A DNA stretch of 64,000 nucleotides from Scleroderma bovista. Its lineage: Eukaryota; Basidiomycota; Agaricomycetes; Boletales; Sclerodermataceae. The translations under genes and the position numbers were made by a program. A model generated the notes under the pieces. The model did no database searches, was not told the DNA's origin, and saw nothing but the letters and a program-made list of their open reading frames with translations. Positions 25,021-35,351 of this stretch are shown piece by piece; position 1 is the first letter of the stretch; each line of letters starts with the position of its first letter. The DNA is taken from contig JAYMGJ010000340.1 in NCBI GenBank assembly GCA_037178675.1, forward strand, positions 62,001 to 126,000. Reading direction: 5' to 3'.

Positions 25021-25739
25021 TCTTTCACATCCTGATTGGACAGATAATGACCTGAAGACAAAAAGAACTGACAGTTTGTGAATTGCGATACTAGGCGCGA
25101 GTCCGAGGGGTAGAAAGGAGATATCTCGGGATATACCATACTGCTTACCCCACAACCGGAGTTGCGCAGCGCAGCTACGAGGGAGAAACTTGCTGCGGTG
25201 TCGACGTCCGGGTATTCCTATTTTCCTACAGCAGTGTATCAGTTGCTTGGCCCCTCGGAGGTCGTTTCGTCCTCCGAACCACTTTGGTATACGATGATGG
25301 CACTAACTCAGCACAAAGACCGCCGGTGTTTGAGAAATCTGTTTGAGGACTACCTCCGCGGATAAGTTCGCTGAGGTGGGCGGGGCCCATTGACCGAAAC
25401 CAAGAAGGCTCAGCGTTCAGATGCACTTGTCGGTGGGTGCTTGCACGGATGGTAAACTGTGAATCATTTGCATAGGATGATAGGTTGACCAACCTTGCTC
25501 GTTTTGTCATGAGTTATGTAAATTTGCGTTTGCAACTTCGAAGACCCTAGTTCATCCCTAGCTCACAGTACTAGGGACGCTTTTGACACTTGATAGAACT
25601 ACAATCATTTATTCTTTATATGAAACATGCTGTGGTGCATACATGTGATGATGTGGGTATCATAATACACGCCGTCTTCAAAAAGGTGAGCACGATCTCT
25701 ACCAGTGGGCAATTGGTACTCACCCCCTGCTCACCGAAA

Positions 25740-28700
25740 TCACTCGCTTGTCCGCAAAAGGTCGTTCAGAGCTCTGACCACCGACCCCGCCCCTTCGTTG
25801 ATCATCTCAAGGTCGTTGACATTGATCAGCGGAAGAAGGTTGTTGAAGCGGTCGGGATGCCACTTTCTGATGAGTTCCTTTATCCGATCTCTCTGTGACT
25901 TATCCTGGGGGTGGAACGGGGATTGCATATAGCTACGGATCGCGGGCGCAGTAAGCTCCTCGGGACCCTTTGGAGATTTGAACATGGGCCAAGGAAAGTC
26001 CTGCCAGATGAGTCCTCCACGAGATGAGCCCGGCTGAGGTTGGCTCTGATGTTGGGTCAACTGGGTTTGGATCATTTCCCATTGACGGCGGTGAGTTTCA
26101 AAGATTTTCGTGGTCTCCTCCCGTGGCATTTCTTTCACTTTGAGTCGTTCAAATTCCTGTTGGGCCCGAGCTTGTTCGCGTCTGAATTGTTCCTCTCGTT
26201 GTCGGGCTTGTTCAGCTTGCCGATGGTAAAATTCAGCCTCCGAGAGCGGTGGATTCCCAGCAGCAGGTCTCGTGGTCGAACTCGTGCCCGTCGTTGGCTT
26301 GGGTACAGAAGATGACTGCGAACCAGACGTAGATGTTGGCCGTGCAGACGCAGACGCAGACGCAGACGTCCATCCGCCTCCGCTGCTACGACTGGGCGTG
26401 GTACCTCCATTAGGCGGACTTGCGGCAGGTGGGGCGCGGTCACTAGCCTTGGGAATGGGCCACGGGCCAGAGGAGCTGGACGTCTGTGGAGATGGCTGAG
26501 GGATGTCGGACCAACCGGACCAGCTGTCCTGCCTTTTCCCTTCGGCGCGTTGACGACGAATTTCCTCCTCCCTTCTGCGAAATTCCTCTTGTTGTATCTT
26601 CTGCTTATCTTCATCCTTGCGACGTGTATCTGCCTCCCTGCGGATTAGGTCCTCCTCCCTGCGCCGGAGTTCTTCCTCTCGTCGCCCCAACTCCAACTCC
26701 TTCTGTCGTGTCTCTTCCTCCTTCCTCCTGGCCTCCTCCTCCTTGTGCTGGGCCATCTTCTCCTTTCGCCAGGCCTCCTCCTCTCTACGTCTCGCCTCCT
26801 CCTCCTTCCTCCTTGCATCTTCCTCCTTCCTTCTCGCTTCGTTCTCCCGTCGCTTTGCTTCGCCTTCCCTGCGCTTTGCTTCCTCCTCCAGTCGCTTCGC
26901 ATCCTCTGCTTTGAGTCTTGCTTCTTGCTCTTTCAGCTTTGCCTCCTCCTCTTTCTGTTTGATCTCCTGCTCCTTCACCCTCGCTTCCCTCTCCTTCCGC
27001 TCCTTCAACTTGGCTTCACGCTCTCTCCTCTTCGTGGCATCCTCCTCCTCTTTGCGCTTAGCTAATGCTGCTTTCTTGAGCTCCTCTTCCTTTGCTTCTC
27101 GATCCCGTCGAGCCTCTTCTTCCTTGCGACGTTCCTCGTGCTGCTTCCGTCTTGCTTCGTCCTCCTTCTTCGATTCCTCTTCCCGTTTCAGCTCCTCCTC
27201 CCGCTTCGTTATATCGGCTTCCCTCTTCTTGAGGGTCTCTTCCCGGAGTCGAAGTTGCGACTCGATCTCGTTGAGATGATGAGCAGTGTATTCATGGTGA
27301 CTGCAACAAGATCTCGTGTCTTCGTCGACAGGCTCATCGAATTCTTCCTCATGGTGGGGACCAATCTGGCGGCCATATGGGAAGTACTCTTGTTGATGGG
27401 AAATATGTCGAATGTCCTGCGTAGAGTATCGTGAGCGGAGGCTAGCGGGTCGCCAGCTATGCGACACCTCGTCAGGAGTCTGGGGCGATCGTGAGAAACT
27501 CTCATAACGATGATCGTGTGGCGACCGAGACACTGGTCCCCAACCTCTGGTGCCGGGACTGCCGGACAATGAGAAGACGCCGTCGTCAAAGGACGAGATC
27601 GACCTCTTGTTGTTGATCGGTCTGCTGGCGGATGGGGGTGGTACATGTATACGGGAGTTGTTGTTTAGATTGTACAAGGTGGAACCTGCAGAGGACGAAT
27701 TTGGTATATTCGAGGAAAGCTGGTGCAAGCCGAGGCGTTCCTCCGACCTCTGGGGTGCGCCAAATACAGAACGAGCATCACTAAGGGTATTCGATGGCTT
27801 GTCTTTATCGCGTGCCCTATCCAAATTCTGCCACTCCTGCTCTGCACTATGGATCCCAGCTCTCTCTCGATCCGAGTGACTCGTCATAGGCTGTGGTTCG
27901 TCTGTTAACGGGGCGTTGATGAGTGAGGTGGCCTGTAAGGAAGAGTTGGAGCCGGCCCAGTTGGAGGTTGCACTCGCGTTGCTGCCGCGGCGGGCGATGG
28001 AGTATGTGCGAGACAGCTTGGCGTCCTGTTCTTGAGTGATGGTGGGCTTCCAGATCTCTGGTAAGATGGGTTGGCCGATGACGCTCGGCTTGCGCGAGAT
28101 GACCTCCTTGCGCGCCGTATCAGGGAAATCGGTCGGGGATCTAGCGGACCTGGGTGCTGGCTCATCGGGGTGCACGGGAGAGGGCCGTGGACGGTCAAAG
28201 GACGACCTGTCACTATCGAAGAACAATGGGGCTCTGTACGAGTTCATGGAGGTGATTGATGCAGTACGAGGTTTGCCTGACCGCCGCGGGGGTACTTCGT
28301 CGACAGTAGGGAGGACGGTATCAGGGGGAGGTCCTCCGGCGCGCTCGTTATACGAGGAAATGCTGGGGGCCCTTGCCAAGCGGCCAACTCTGGCTGTTGC
28401 ATCCGAGCTACTCGACTTGGGTACAAGAGGGGGAGGCGGTGGTGGGGGTGGTGGGGGCGGAGGCGGAGGAGGGGGCGGGGGCGATGGCAGTCGAGGAGGC
28501 GGGGGTTGTCTAGTTTGTTGTGGTGAAGGGGGCTGAGATGACTGTCCAGCTGCTCTCTGTTTCTCTATGTTATCCAAAATTTCCTGCTGCTGCTTCTTCA
28601 CGTCTTCTGTCCACATGCCCGCAGCCAGACGCCTCTCCTGGCGTTCGCGTTGCAACTCGCTCATGTAGTGTTCGTGAGCCATCTTGGTGATGTTCTCGAT

Positions 28701-28880
28701 AGCGGTTTGGCCGTCGGCTTTTATCCGCTCAGCGTGTTCAGGCGGAGCTCTGGCAAGGTCCTCCTCTGTCCGCTTTCTGGCATCGTCAAACATGGGACGC
28801 AGGTTCTCCTGGATCTGCTGTCTCAAGCGATCCTTCCATTCTTCGTCTGGCTCGAGATCAGGCTTTGGAATAGGCGGCAT
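25740..28880 (-). CDS. 1046-aa coiled-coil protein with C-terminal HPD (J-like) module
   Basis: A single uninterrupted exon from the ATG at 28880. The N-terminal 110 residues or so are acidic and helical (DEEWKDRLRQQIQENLRPMF). A Gln/Pro stretch follows, with a run of about 20 prolines encoded by the G-rich tract near 28431-28490. Residues about 160-530 are disordered. Residues about 550-800 are an almost pure Arg/Lys/Glu coiled coil (repeats of R-R-K-E-E-E-A). After a Ser/Thr/Pro linker, the last 90 residues or so form a conserved module with DFPWPMF, RDRIKELIRKWHPDRFNNLL and VVRALNDLLR. The HPD tripeptide and surrounding helices recall J-domain-like and NFKBIL1-like ends of Agaricomycete proteins. 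An Hsp70-cochaperone role is possible but unproven. It is divergent from the 30060 gene and paralogous at its C-terminus to the 38.7-40.0 kb gene. Confidence 0.8.
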   Translation of the reverse strand: MPPIPKPDLEPDEEWKDRLRQQIQENLRPMFDDARKRTEEDLARAPPEHAERIKADGQTAIENITKMAHEHYMSELQRERQERRLAAGMWTEDVKKQQQEILDNIEKQRAAGQSSQPPSPQQTRQPPPPRLPSPPPPPPPPPPPPPPPPPPLVPKSSSSDATARVGRLARAPSISSYNERAGGPPPDTVLPTVDEVPPRRSGKPRTASITSMNSYRAPLFFDSDRSSFDRPRPSPVHPDEPAPRSARSPTDFPDTARKEVISRKPSVIGQPILPEIWKPTITQEQDAKLSRTYSIARRGSNASATSNWAGSNSSLQATSLINAPLTDEPQPMTSHSDRERAGIHSAEQEWQNLDRARDKDKPSNTLSDARSVFGAPQRSEERLGLHQLSSNIPNSSSAGSTLYNLNNNSRIHVPPPSASRPINNKRSISSFDDGVFSLSGSPGTRGWGPVSRSPHDHRYESFSRSPQTPDEVSHSWRPASLRSRYSTQDIRHISHQQEYFPYGRQIGPHHEEEFDEPVDEDTRSCCSHHEYTAHHLNEIESQLRLREETLKKREADITKREEELKREEESKKEDEARRKQHEERRKEEEARRDREAKEEELKKAALAKRKEEEDATKRREREAKLKERKEREARVKEQEIKQKEEEAKLKEQEARLKAEDAKRLEEEAKRREGEAKRRENEARRKEEDARRKEEEARRREEEAWRKEKMAQHKEEEARRKEEETRQKELELGRREEELRRREEDLIRREADTRRKDEDKQKIQQEEFRRREEEIRRQRAEGKRQDSWSGWSDIPQPSPQTSSSSGPWPIPKASDRAPPAASPPNGGTTPSRSSGGGWTSASASASARPTSTSGSQSSSVPKPTTGTSSTTRPAAGNPPLSEAEFYHRQAEQARQREEQFRREQARAQQEFERLKVKEMPREETTKIFETHRRQWEMIQTQLTQHQSQPQPGSSRGGLIWQDFPWPMFKSPKGPEELTAPAIRSYMQSPFHPQDKSQRDRIKELIRKWHPDRFNNLLPLINVNDLEMINEGAGSVVRALNDLLRTSE
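28431..28490. repeat. G-rich (minus strand C-rich) tract encoding polyproline
   Basis: An imperfect GGN repeat on the plus strand, read on the minus strand as a run of CCN codons giving about 20 consecutive prolines inside the 1046-aa protein. Such tracts vary in length between strains and are prone to assembly error. Confidence 0.8.
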
Positions 28881-30059
28881 GAAGCTGGGAGGCCTTCACT
28901 CGAGATGGAGGGGCGCAGATCACTGGAGTTGATGATCAGAATCTGGAGAGGAAATGAAGTGAATGCGAACCTTGGGGGATAGGCGAGGTGATGGAGAGAT
29001 ACAAGTACGTGGGTTGGGGTGGAGAGCCCGGGGGAAATGGCGTGGAATCAACCTGAGACGGGGACCTCGTGTAGGTAGAACTCTGGAAATGCCTCGCTGC
29101 AACGGGGGAACTTACGCGGTTAGATAATGAAGGGTACCTGCATAGATGTGAAATCGTGAGGAGGGAATGGAGTACGGTGAGGTTCTGGTCCTGGCCAGTC
29201 GGAATGCGACGAGCGATCAGTCGATCAGACCTCAGGCTGGCCGACGCAGCGATGAAGCTGAGCGTGGCTGAGAGGAAGCGGTTGAACTCAGATGTGTATG
29301 TATTTGATCACGCAAATGATAGACTGTAGTGCAAATCCGGGATGCGGGCCAGAAAGGTAATCTTTGCATGTCTGCGCACCAAAGACGATTGGCAGTGAGG
29401 GCCTCTCTTAAAGCCCAGCATGAAGCAGTGAAGTACAACACGTAAAATCGCTACGACACCGTCCAACACCCTTGGGATTAGTGCCATATCCTATGCTGCC
29501 AGCATGGTCTGCGTGGATAGCGTGCACGACGTCTCCCGAGGTTGGATCATCACACCGCCCCCGTACTACTTGCTGTGACGTGTCTGTGCGTCCTAGGACG
29601 ATAGCGACCAAAAGTGTCGACTGCCTCGAGGTCGCGGTGAGGCAGATCATGTGATCCTGGCTGGGCGACCCAATGCCCACTGCGTTTGTCCTCGTCCACA
29701 CACCACAGCTGGTGAGTCTTTTGGCTGTCCCCCCTCGACGCTGCCAGCTTATCCCGCACAAAAATCCCCATCATTGACAGCACGCGAACTCACCTGAATG
29801 GCTGTCCTGTGCCACTGAACCAGACACCCGTATTCTCCCTATAAGATTTCATACAACCCAGATTCCTATCATGGCCCGATCGTACACTTGATAACACCGC
29901 ATTTTGCATTTGGCAATTGGCTGCCAGCACGCGATACAGATGCACGAGTCAGTTGTAATCGAACCGTGATTTCGCTCTCATTCTTGTCTTCCGTCCCTCG
30001 ATTCCTGTGGCGTCATACATACATATATTCCCTCTCCCCCCCCTCACTGTCCTACCCAA
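28881..30059. promoter_or_regulatory. 1.2-kb divergent intergenic region between two coiled-coil genes
   Basis: Separates the starts of the 28880 (-) and 30060 (+) genes and must contain both promoters. Overlapping open frames at 29232-29783 (-) have no family pattern and are best treated as chance. A pyrimidine-rich stretch (CCCTCTCCCCCCCCTC) lies directly before the 30060 start, as is common in fungal core promoters. Confidence 0.45.
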
Positions 30060-33000
30060 ATGCCTAGCAAGCGTCGCACTCCAGCCAAGGCGCCTGCCGC
30101 TGCGGCGGCCAAAGCTGCTCCACCCACACCCAAGGACGCAGCTCCCCAGCCAGCCAAAGCTGCTCCTGCGCCATCACCACCCCCTCCTCCTCAGCCAGTA
30201 GAAACCCCTGCCGCCAAAGTACGCAGGGAATGGCAAAAATTCATCTCCAATTGGTACGAACCACAACTAAAAAAACTCAAAGAGCAGATCCAGAAGGACC
30301 TCGCCGCAAAATACAAGAATTCCGGCCTCTCCAAGGCCCAACAAAAAGCCAGGGACGCAGAGCTTCAGAAGAAGGTCTCCCAGATGGCACCACAGCTAGC
30401 CGAGCCCGCACGCACTGAATGGGAAAAGCGCCTCGAGGCTGCACAATTACGAGAAGACGAGTGGAACGACATGTCAACCGAGGAACAGCAGGCTGTTCTG
30501 AACGTCTTTATTGGCCTATTCGGTGATGACGACGGCGACGACGACGACGACGACGGGGCCAACGCATCTTCCATCGGTGAAGATGAAACCCCATCCGAAG
30601 ACCAGTACAGGGCCCCAGCCTCTAAGCCGTCACCGCCCATGCCAGGCAGTGCCACCTTTGAACTCGTGAACCCCACGTCGCTATTTGTCGAGACGGCCAG
30701 CCCGTTGAACCCGACCAAAACATTACCTGCCCTATCAATGGTAAGACTCGGAATGCTTCCGATAATGAACCCGACTCATCATTGGTCAACTAGGATCATC
30801 TCGCGAACTTGGGCGCCTCCAGTGCTGGACGTCCGGCCGAGCCCTTGCTGACAGCCGCTGGCGGTTTTGGCTTCCAGCACTGGGCATCCGAAGCTGGCCT
30901 TGCACCCCAGCCATCTCCATCCCTGGCACCCAAGTCTGCCCCCCAACCCCGACCCCGCGCAACAGACAACCTCTCGCGCCAAGCTTCGGCAATGTCAACC
31001 GTGTCTTCCCCTCCCCTTTTCTCCAACCAGTCCTCTCCACCACAATCCTCGCCACCAACCCAGATGGTGAAGTCCTCCCCGCTTACTGCCACTGACGCTT
31101 TGCCGCTGGGCAAGCGGTATATCGGACCCACTATCCTCGATGACGACGAGGCTCTTGATGCAGACCTCGTAAAATCCAAGATGGCGGCTGAGTACGACGA
31201 GTTCAAGAATAGTCTTCGCATCCAGATGATCTACGATTTCCATGCAGAGGCCGCGGAGATCGAGATTAGACTCGTCGAGACTCTTCTTGCTGACGAAGGG
31301 ACTAAAGAGAGTAGGGCCAAAGCTGTGCAGGAACACGAGCTCCACATGATGGCCCTGCGCGAGCAGAAGGAGGAACAGCGTAAGAGGCGTTGTGCTGAGG
31401 AGCGCGACAGACGTCGAGACGAGCTTAAAGCATACCTTGCGCGGATAGCACACCGCTCACCTCATCACAGAGATGATGATCCATCAGGGTCGAAAGGGGC
31501 TCCGCCGAAGGCATCCAATAAGTCCGTGCCACAGAAGGCATTCTCCGTCGCCCAAAAGGAGAACCTACCTGTTCCTCAGTTATCTGCTTCGTCCTCGGGC
31601 CAGGCCGCTAAGCCAGATCCCCCGGGCATCTTGAAGAAGTCCGCCAGCGTTCTCTCTCAGGTTGAGGCTTCTACCAATGAGGCTATTTTTGCAGAGGCTG
31701 CAGCACGTTTGGCTCAAGCAAAGCATGCTGGTGACGGGCCAAACGTTCCGCAACCGTCCCAGGTCAGAAAGAGGACGAACAGTACCCGCTTACCCAATCA
31801 AGACATACCCCAGATCACCATCAACTTCTCTGACCCTCCCAAGAGCGTACCTCTTCCCAACCCAGCTCCAGCGTCCTCCGCCAAGGGTAAGAAAGGGAAG
31901 AAAGGGCAGGCAGCTGTCTCCAAGCCCATTACCATTGCTGACGAGCCCGACGTCGATGCCGAACCCCCGCCGCCGCCATCTCTGTGGAGCGCACCAACCC
32001 CCAGGAGCGCTTGGGGTATGCCATCCGCCTCACACTCGAATAACGCTACTGTCAGCGATGAGTTGGATCCCGATACTGGCGCGGGCCTCTTCTCGACCTT
32101 TACCTCGTCGCTCACATCGGCTTGGGCTGGCACTGCCAAGAACGCCAACGGCACCTCAGAGAAAAAGTCAAAGACAGTGACGTTCACCGATGAACCAGAC
32201 GTTGAATTCGATGCACCTCCTCTTTCCGCGTGGGGCGCCAAGCCACGGAACGGTACTGTCGATGGCAAGCAGAAGAAGGCATCCACAGTTGAAAGCCAGA
32301 AATGGCCAGAGCCCGCACCAGTCCCTTCCTCAACCTCTACTGGGAAGAAATCTGTTAAATCGTCAGCTGCACCGACGACGAACAGGAGATTCAAGACGGC
32401 CGCTGTCTCAGAGGAGCTGGAGGGTACGGAGGAAGACGGTATGTTTATGCCTGGTCCTCCCCAGACCTTGCCACAGATGAAGGGGGCGAAGACCGCATGG
32501 GGGGGTCCTGCACCAGCCAAACAAACAAAGGGTGCTGCGTCACCAGCAGGTTTCCATGGAACAGAGGCTCCTACATCCAAGTCTGCACGTGTGGCGACCG
32601 TTCTAGACCCATACGGTGACTGGCAGACTGCTACTGCTGGTGCTGGCACCAGTGCCCATATGCCAGGTGCGCTTGATGAAGAGGATGTTCCGGACGAGTC
32701 GGATGACGACGATGACGACGGTTGGCTGGACAAAGAGAATGCAGAGTATTGGAACAACTTCATTGGAGTCGAGCCAGACAAGGCGACGGTAGAGGGCTCT
32801 GCAAAGTCCGCCAAACATGTTCGATGGACACCGACTGGAAATTGTGATAGCGATGACGAAGGTGAAGGCGAGCTGGGAGAGTTCGGAAATAATTTCGCAG
32901 GGGAGTTGTGGATGCAGTATGCTATCAGTGGTGGCGAAATACCCGAGCTGGACGCTTCTGCGGCTGCGCCGGAGGTAGTCCCAGCTCAGAAGGCGAGACA

Positions 33001-33166
33001 GGAGACGAGTGTATGGGAGAAAGGGAAGACGAAAAAAAGTGGGGGCCCTGTCAGCGACAGTGGCAAGACTCCCCCGATGCAGGGCACACCGTGGCCCAAG
33101 ATGGAGAACTGGTTGTCCTCGGCCTCTCGAGTGGGGCAGAGTTCCGGTTCTGCAAGGTTCTTTTGA
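30060..33166 (+). CDS. 1017-aa low-complexity acidic/Ala-Pro-rich protein, unrecognised
   Basis: Two exons: 30060-30740, a GTAAGA donor, a TAG acceptor, and 30794-33166, both in phase 0. The N-terminus is Ala/Pro/Lys-rich (P-A-A-A-A-A-K-A-A), followed by a helical segment (REWQKFISNWYEPQLKKLKE). An Asp-rich run lies near residue 160. Exon 2 contains a short predicted coiled coil (EEQRKRRCAEERDRRRDELK), a Lys/Gly patch and several repeats of a motif around T-F-T-D-E-P-D-V-E-F-D-A-P-P-L-S-A-W-G. Another acidic run (DESDDDDDDGWLDKENAEYW) is near residue 870, and the end is Trp- and Ser-rich. No enzyme domain, signal peptide or membrane helix was seen. It is probably an Agaricomycete lineage protein; the role is unknown. 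The 338-codon frame on the opposite strand is a shadow. Confidence 0.75.
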
Positions 33167-35351
33167 CGTTCAGCATATTTGATATCTCTGTTTTATCGTT
33201 TTGTGCTTGCTGTGTATATGTTGTCCGTATGTATCTCAAGCTCTATCGCAGGGTACGTGCCAGGTACCTTACCTGCTAATCCTAATACATCTTGTCGCTT
33301 TACTGAAGTCGGTATTGGGGACCGGAGTCGAATAGTGAACACGACAGATTTCATCTTCAAGAAATCAGCGATGAGGAAGAGGTGTCAGGACGTTGCACGT
33401 CAGCCAGGTGCGGGGTATAAATGCATGATGTTATCGATGCTGCTTAGTATTTCAGGACATATCTTTCCACAAAAATGTTCTGCCCTCTCAAGCTCCAACG
33501 ACCACGCTGCAAAAATCGTGGTTCATCGTACCAAAGGGACGGTAATTGCGGCCACGTGTCGAGTCGGAACTTCGGTACGTCTCTTCGGTCGTCCTGGGCG
33601 TTGAACAGCTGATAGGTACGTGCATTGGGCATCCACGTCTCTGCGGCACTTGTACGCACACGAGGACATCCCACGTATGAACCGTAGCATACACGGTGAA
33701 AGTTCAATTGTGCCTCGTTCCGGGTCAATTCTGTGTGACGAATGCTATCACATACCTCCCATTATCACCGTCCCAGAACCAGATGGCAAGGGGGACGAAG
33801 ATTGCATAAGTAAAGATCCTGAGAGCGAAAAGCGTCCAGAAATAACCTTGGGTTCGAAGAGGAAGCCCAGTTATCCATCGATTCCTACCACTTTGCACGA
33901 TAACTGACAGGTAATAGTGCGGGGAGGAGGCGTGATGGAGAAAAACTTCGAGAGTCGCGAAATAACGATTGCGATTCCGCATTTAGACTACGGAGGAAAT
34001 TTCATGGTCGTTAACGTTCAGCTGCCATGCCATAGATCATCACGAGGCCGCAGCCTGCAAGGCCAACGATATGCTGCTTTTTACTAGTTCAGTTTTATCT
34101 ATGTGTTACCTCCCTGGAAGTTATTGGTACGAGGTGAGGGCTTGAAGAAGGGCTCGGGCTCACCGTAGGAATCTTCTTCCCCCTATTACCACTTGTCCGG
34201 TGCGTGAAAATCCTGACAGAAGGAGGTGTAAGCATTGGGAATCAACAGGGAGAGGTAATGAATTCCAGGGTTGGACTGAACAGAACACCCTCGTTGGTTT
34301 AAATAGCGACCTGTGTATTCCTCGGGGCCGTAGTAGAGGAGTCATATTGGGTCATTGCTGGTGTCTTCGAGCGGACGCGTTTTTGCGCATTTCCAAGTCT
34401 CGGAAGTCACGTGACATGGACTGCTCACGCAGGTTAAACCTAAGTTGTGGTTTCAAGAACAAACTACGTTCATGTCCCTATTCCTCGTAATATTCGTACT
34501 CCTGGTTGTACTGGGTTTGGAGGTTTGCTCTTACATCCTTGTCCCAAAAGGACCGCAACAAACGTATGTCTAATTACTCCGTTGCGTGAAGTTGACGCTG
34601 ATTCAAATGCAGAACTATTCGAACTGCCCTCATGCTCACGCTTGCTTCGTGCTACCTCATGTGGATGGTCACCTATATGGCTCAATTACATCCTCTCGTT
34701 GGTATGTGCACCGAGTTTGGATACATTGAGGCTTGGCTGAGGTTGGCGTTCAGCCCCATATCGGTCACCGCAGATGGAGCTTTGAATGTGGCAATAACGA
34801 GCGGTGTGGACCAGGTTAGTTGTGACTGCCTTGCATGCACTGTCAGGTTGTCGCTGAACACGCTGGTCCGACACGGTTCACGATGGCGTGTACAATATCC
34901 CGCCTCCCTGTACTAGTCATCCTCCTTTCATTACACTGTCTTATTGCCATATAATTGATAACTTTCTCATGGACATTGTATGCATTGCAATCTATTGACC
35001 CACTAGCAAGTCAGACTGCTCACTATTTTTATCCCACTAGAGTCGTTGGTTTACGGATTCCGTTAAGAAAACAGATCTCTGAACTTCGGTTGCCATTATT
35101 CTGACCATTCAGCGACGGAAAGTCCAAAGACATGTGGAGTGTCGGACTAGTATCCACCCAACGCGTACGTCGCGTTGATGCCTTTGATGGAAAAACGTGC
35201 CGAATTGGGATCCGAGTTTAGTCGTTCCGTTGACATGACGTGACTGTTTGAAACGGGTATGGACTCTGGAGGAACTTTACCCGACGCTTGCGAAGCCGTT
35301 GACCGGCTTATAAACACCCGAGTTTGAGGTTAGTTTTTCCTCTTAAATGTC
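33167..35351. other. Intergenic 2.2 kb, mostly unassigned
   Basis: Holds the 3' region of the 1017-aa gene and the promoter of the GH3 gene. A minus-strand frame at 33725-33982 includes a hydrophobic helix (FALRIFTYAIFVPLAIWFW) that could be one exon of a small membrane protein or a relic, but I found no convincing partner exons or family. Nothing else was recognised. Confidence 0.4.
35309..35314 (+). promoter_or_regulatory. TATA box of the GH3 gene
   Basis: A TATAAA hexamer lies 38 bp before the first base of the beta-glucosidase ATG (35352), a plausible core-promoter position for an inducible secreted enzyme. Confidence 0.5.

Larger units (their letters stand above)
20887..25739. other. 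Gene-poor 4.8-kb interval
   Basis: No intact gene recognised. It includes the promoter region of the 20886 start, a palindrome-rich block (21.8-21.9 kb) and one eroded coding-like segment (24.7-25.0 kb), listed separately. Other open frames are short and do not form splice-compatible chains. Confidence 0.4.

Noticed and set aside
26341..26372. A GCAGAC hexamer repeat
   Set aside because: Explained as Ser-Ala codon repeats inside the 1046-aa protein; not an independent element.
26617..27279. A 220-codon Ser/Leu-rich plus-strand frame
   Set aside because: Complement of the Arg/Glu coiled-coil codons of the 1046-aa protein; Ser/Leu/Arg runs are the expected antisense product.
29408..29783. Overlapping open frames on both strands
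   Set aside because: Mutually overlapping, no family pattern, and located in a divergent promoter region. Best explained by chance.
31798..32814. A 338-codon minus-strand open frame
   Set aside because: Shadow of exon 2 of the 30060-33166 gene, with composition mirroring it and no family pattern.
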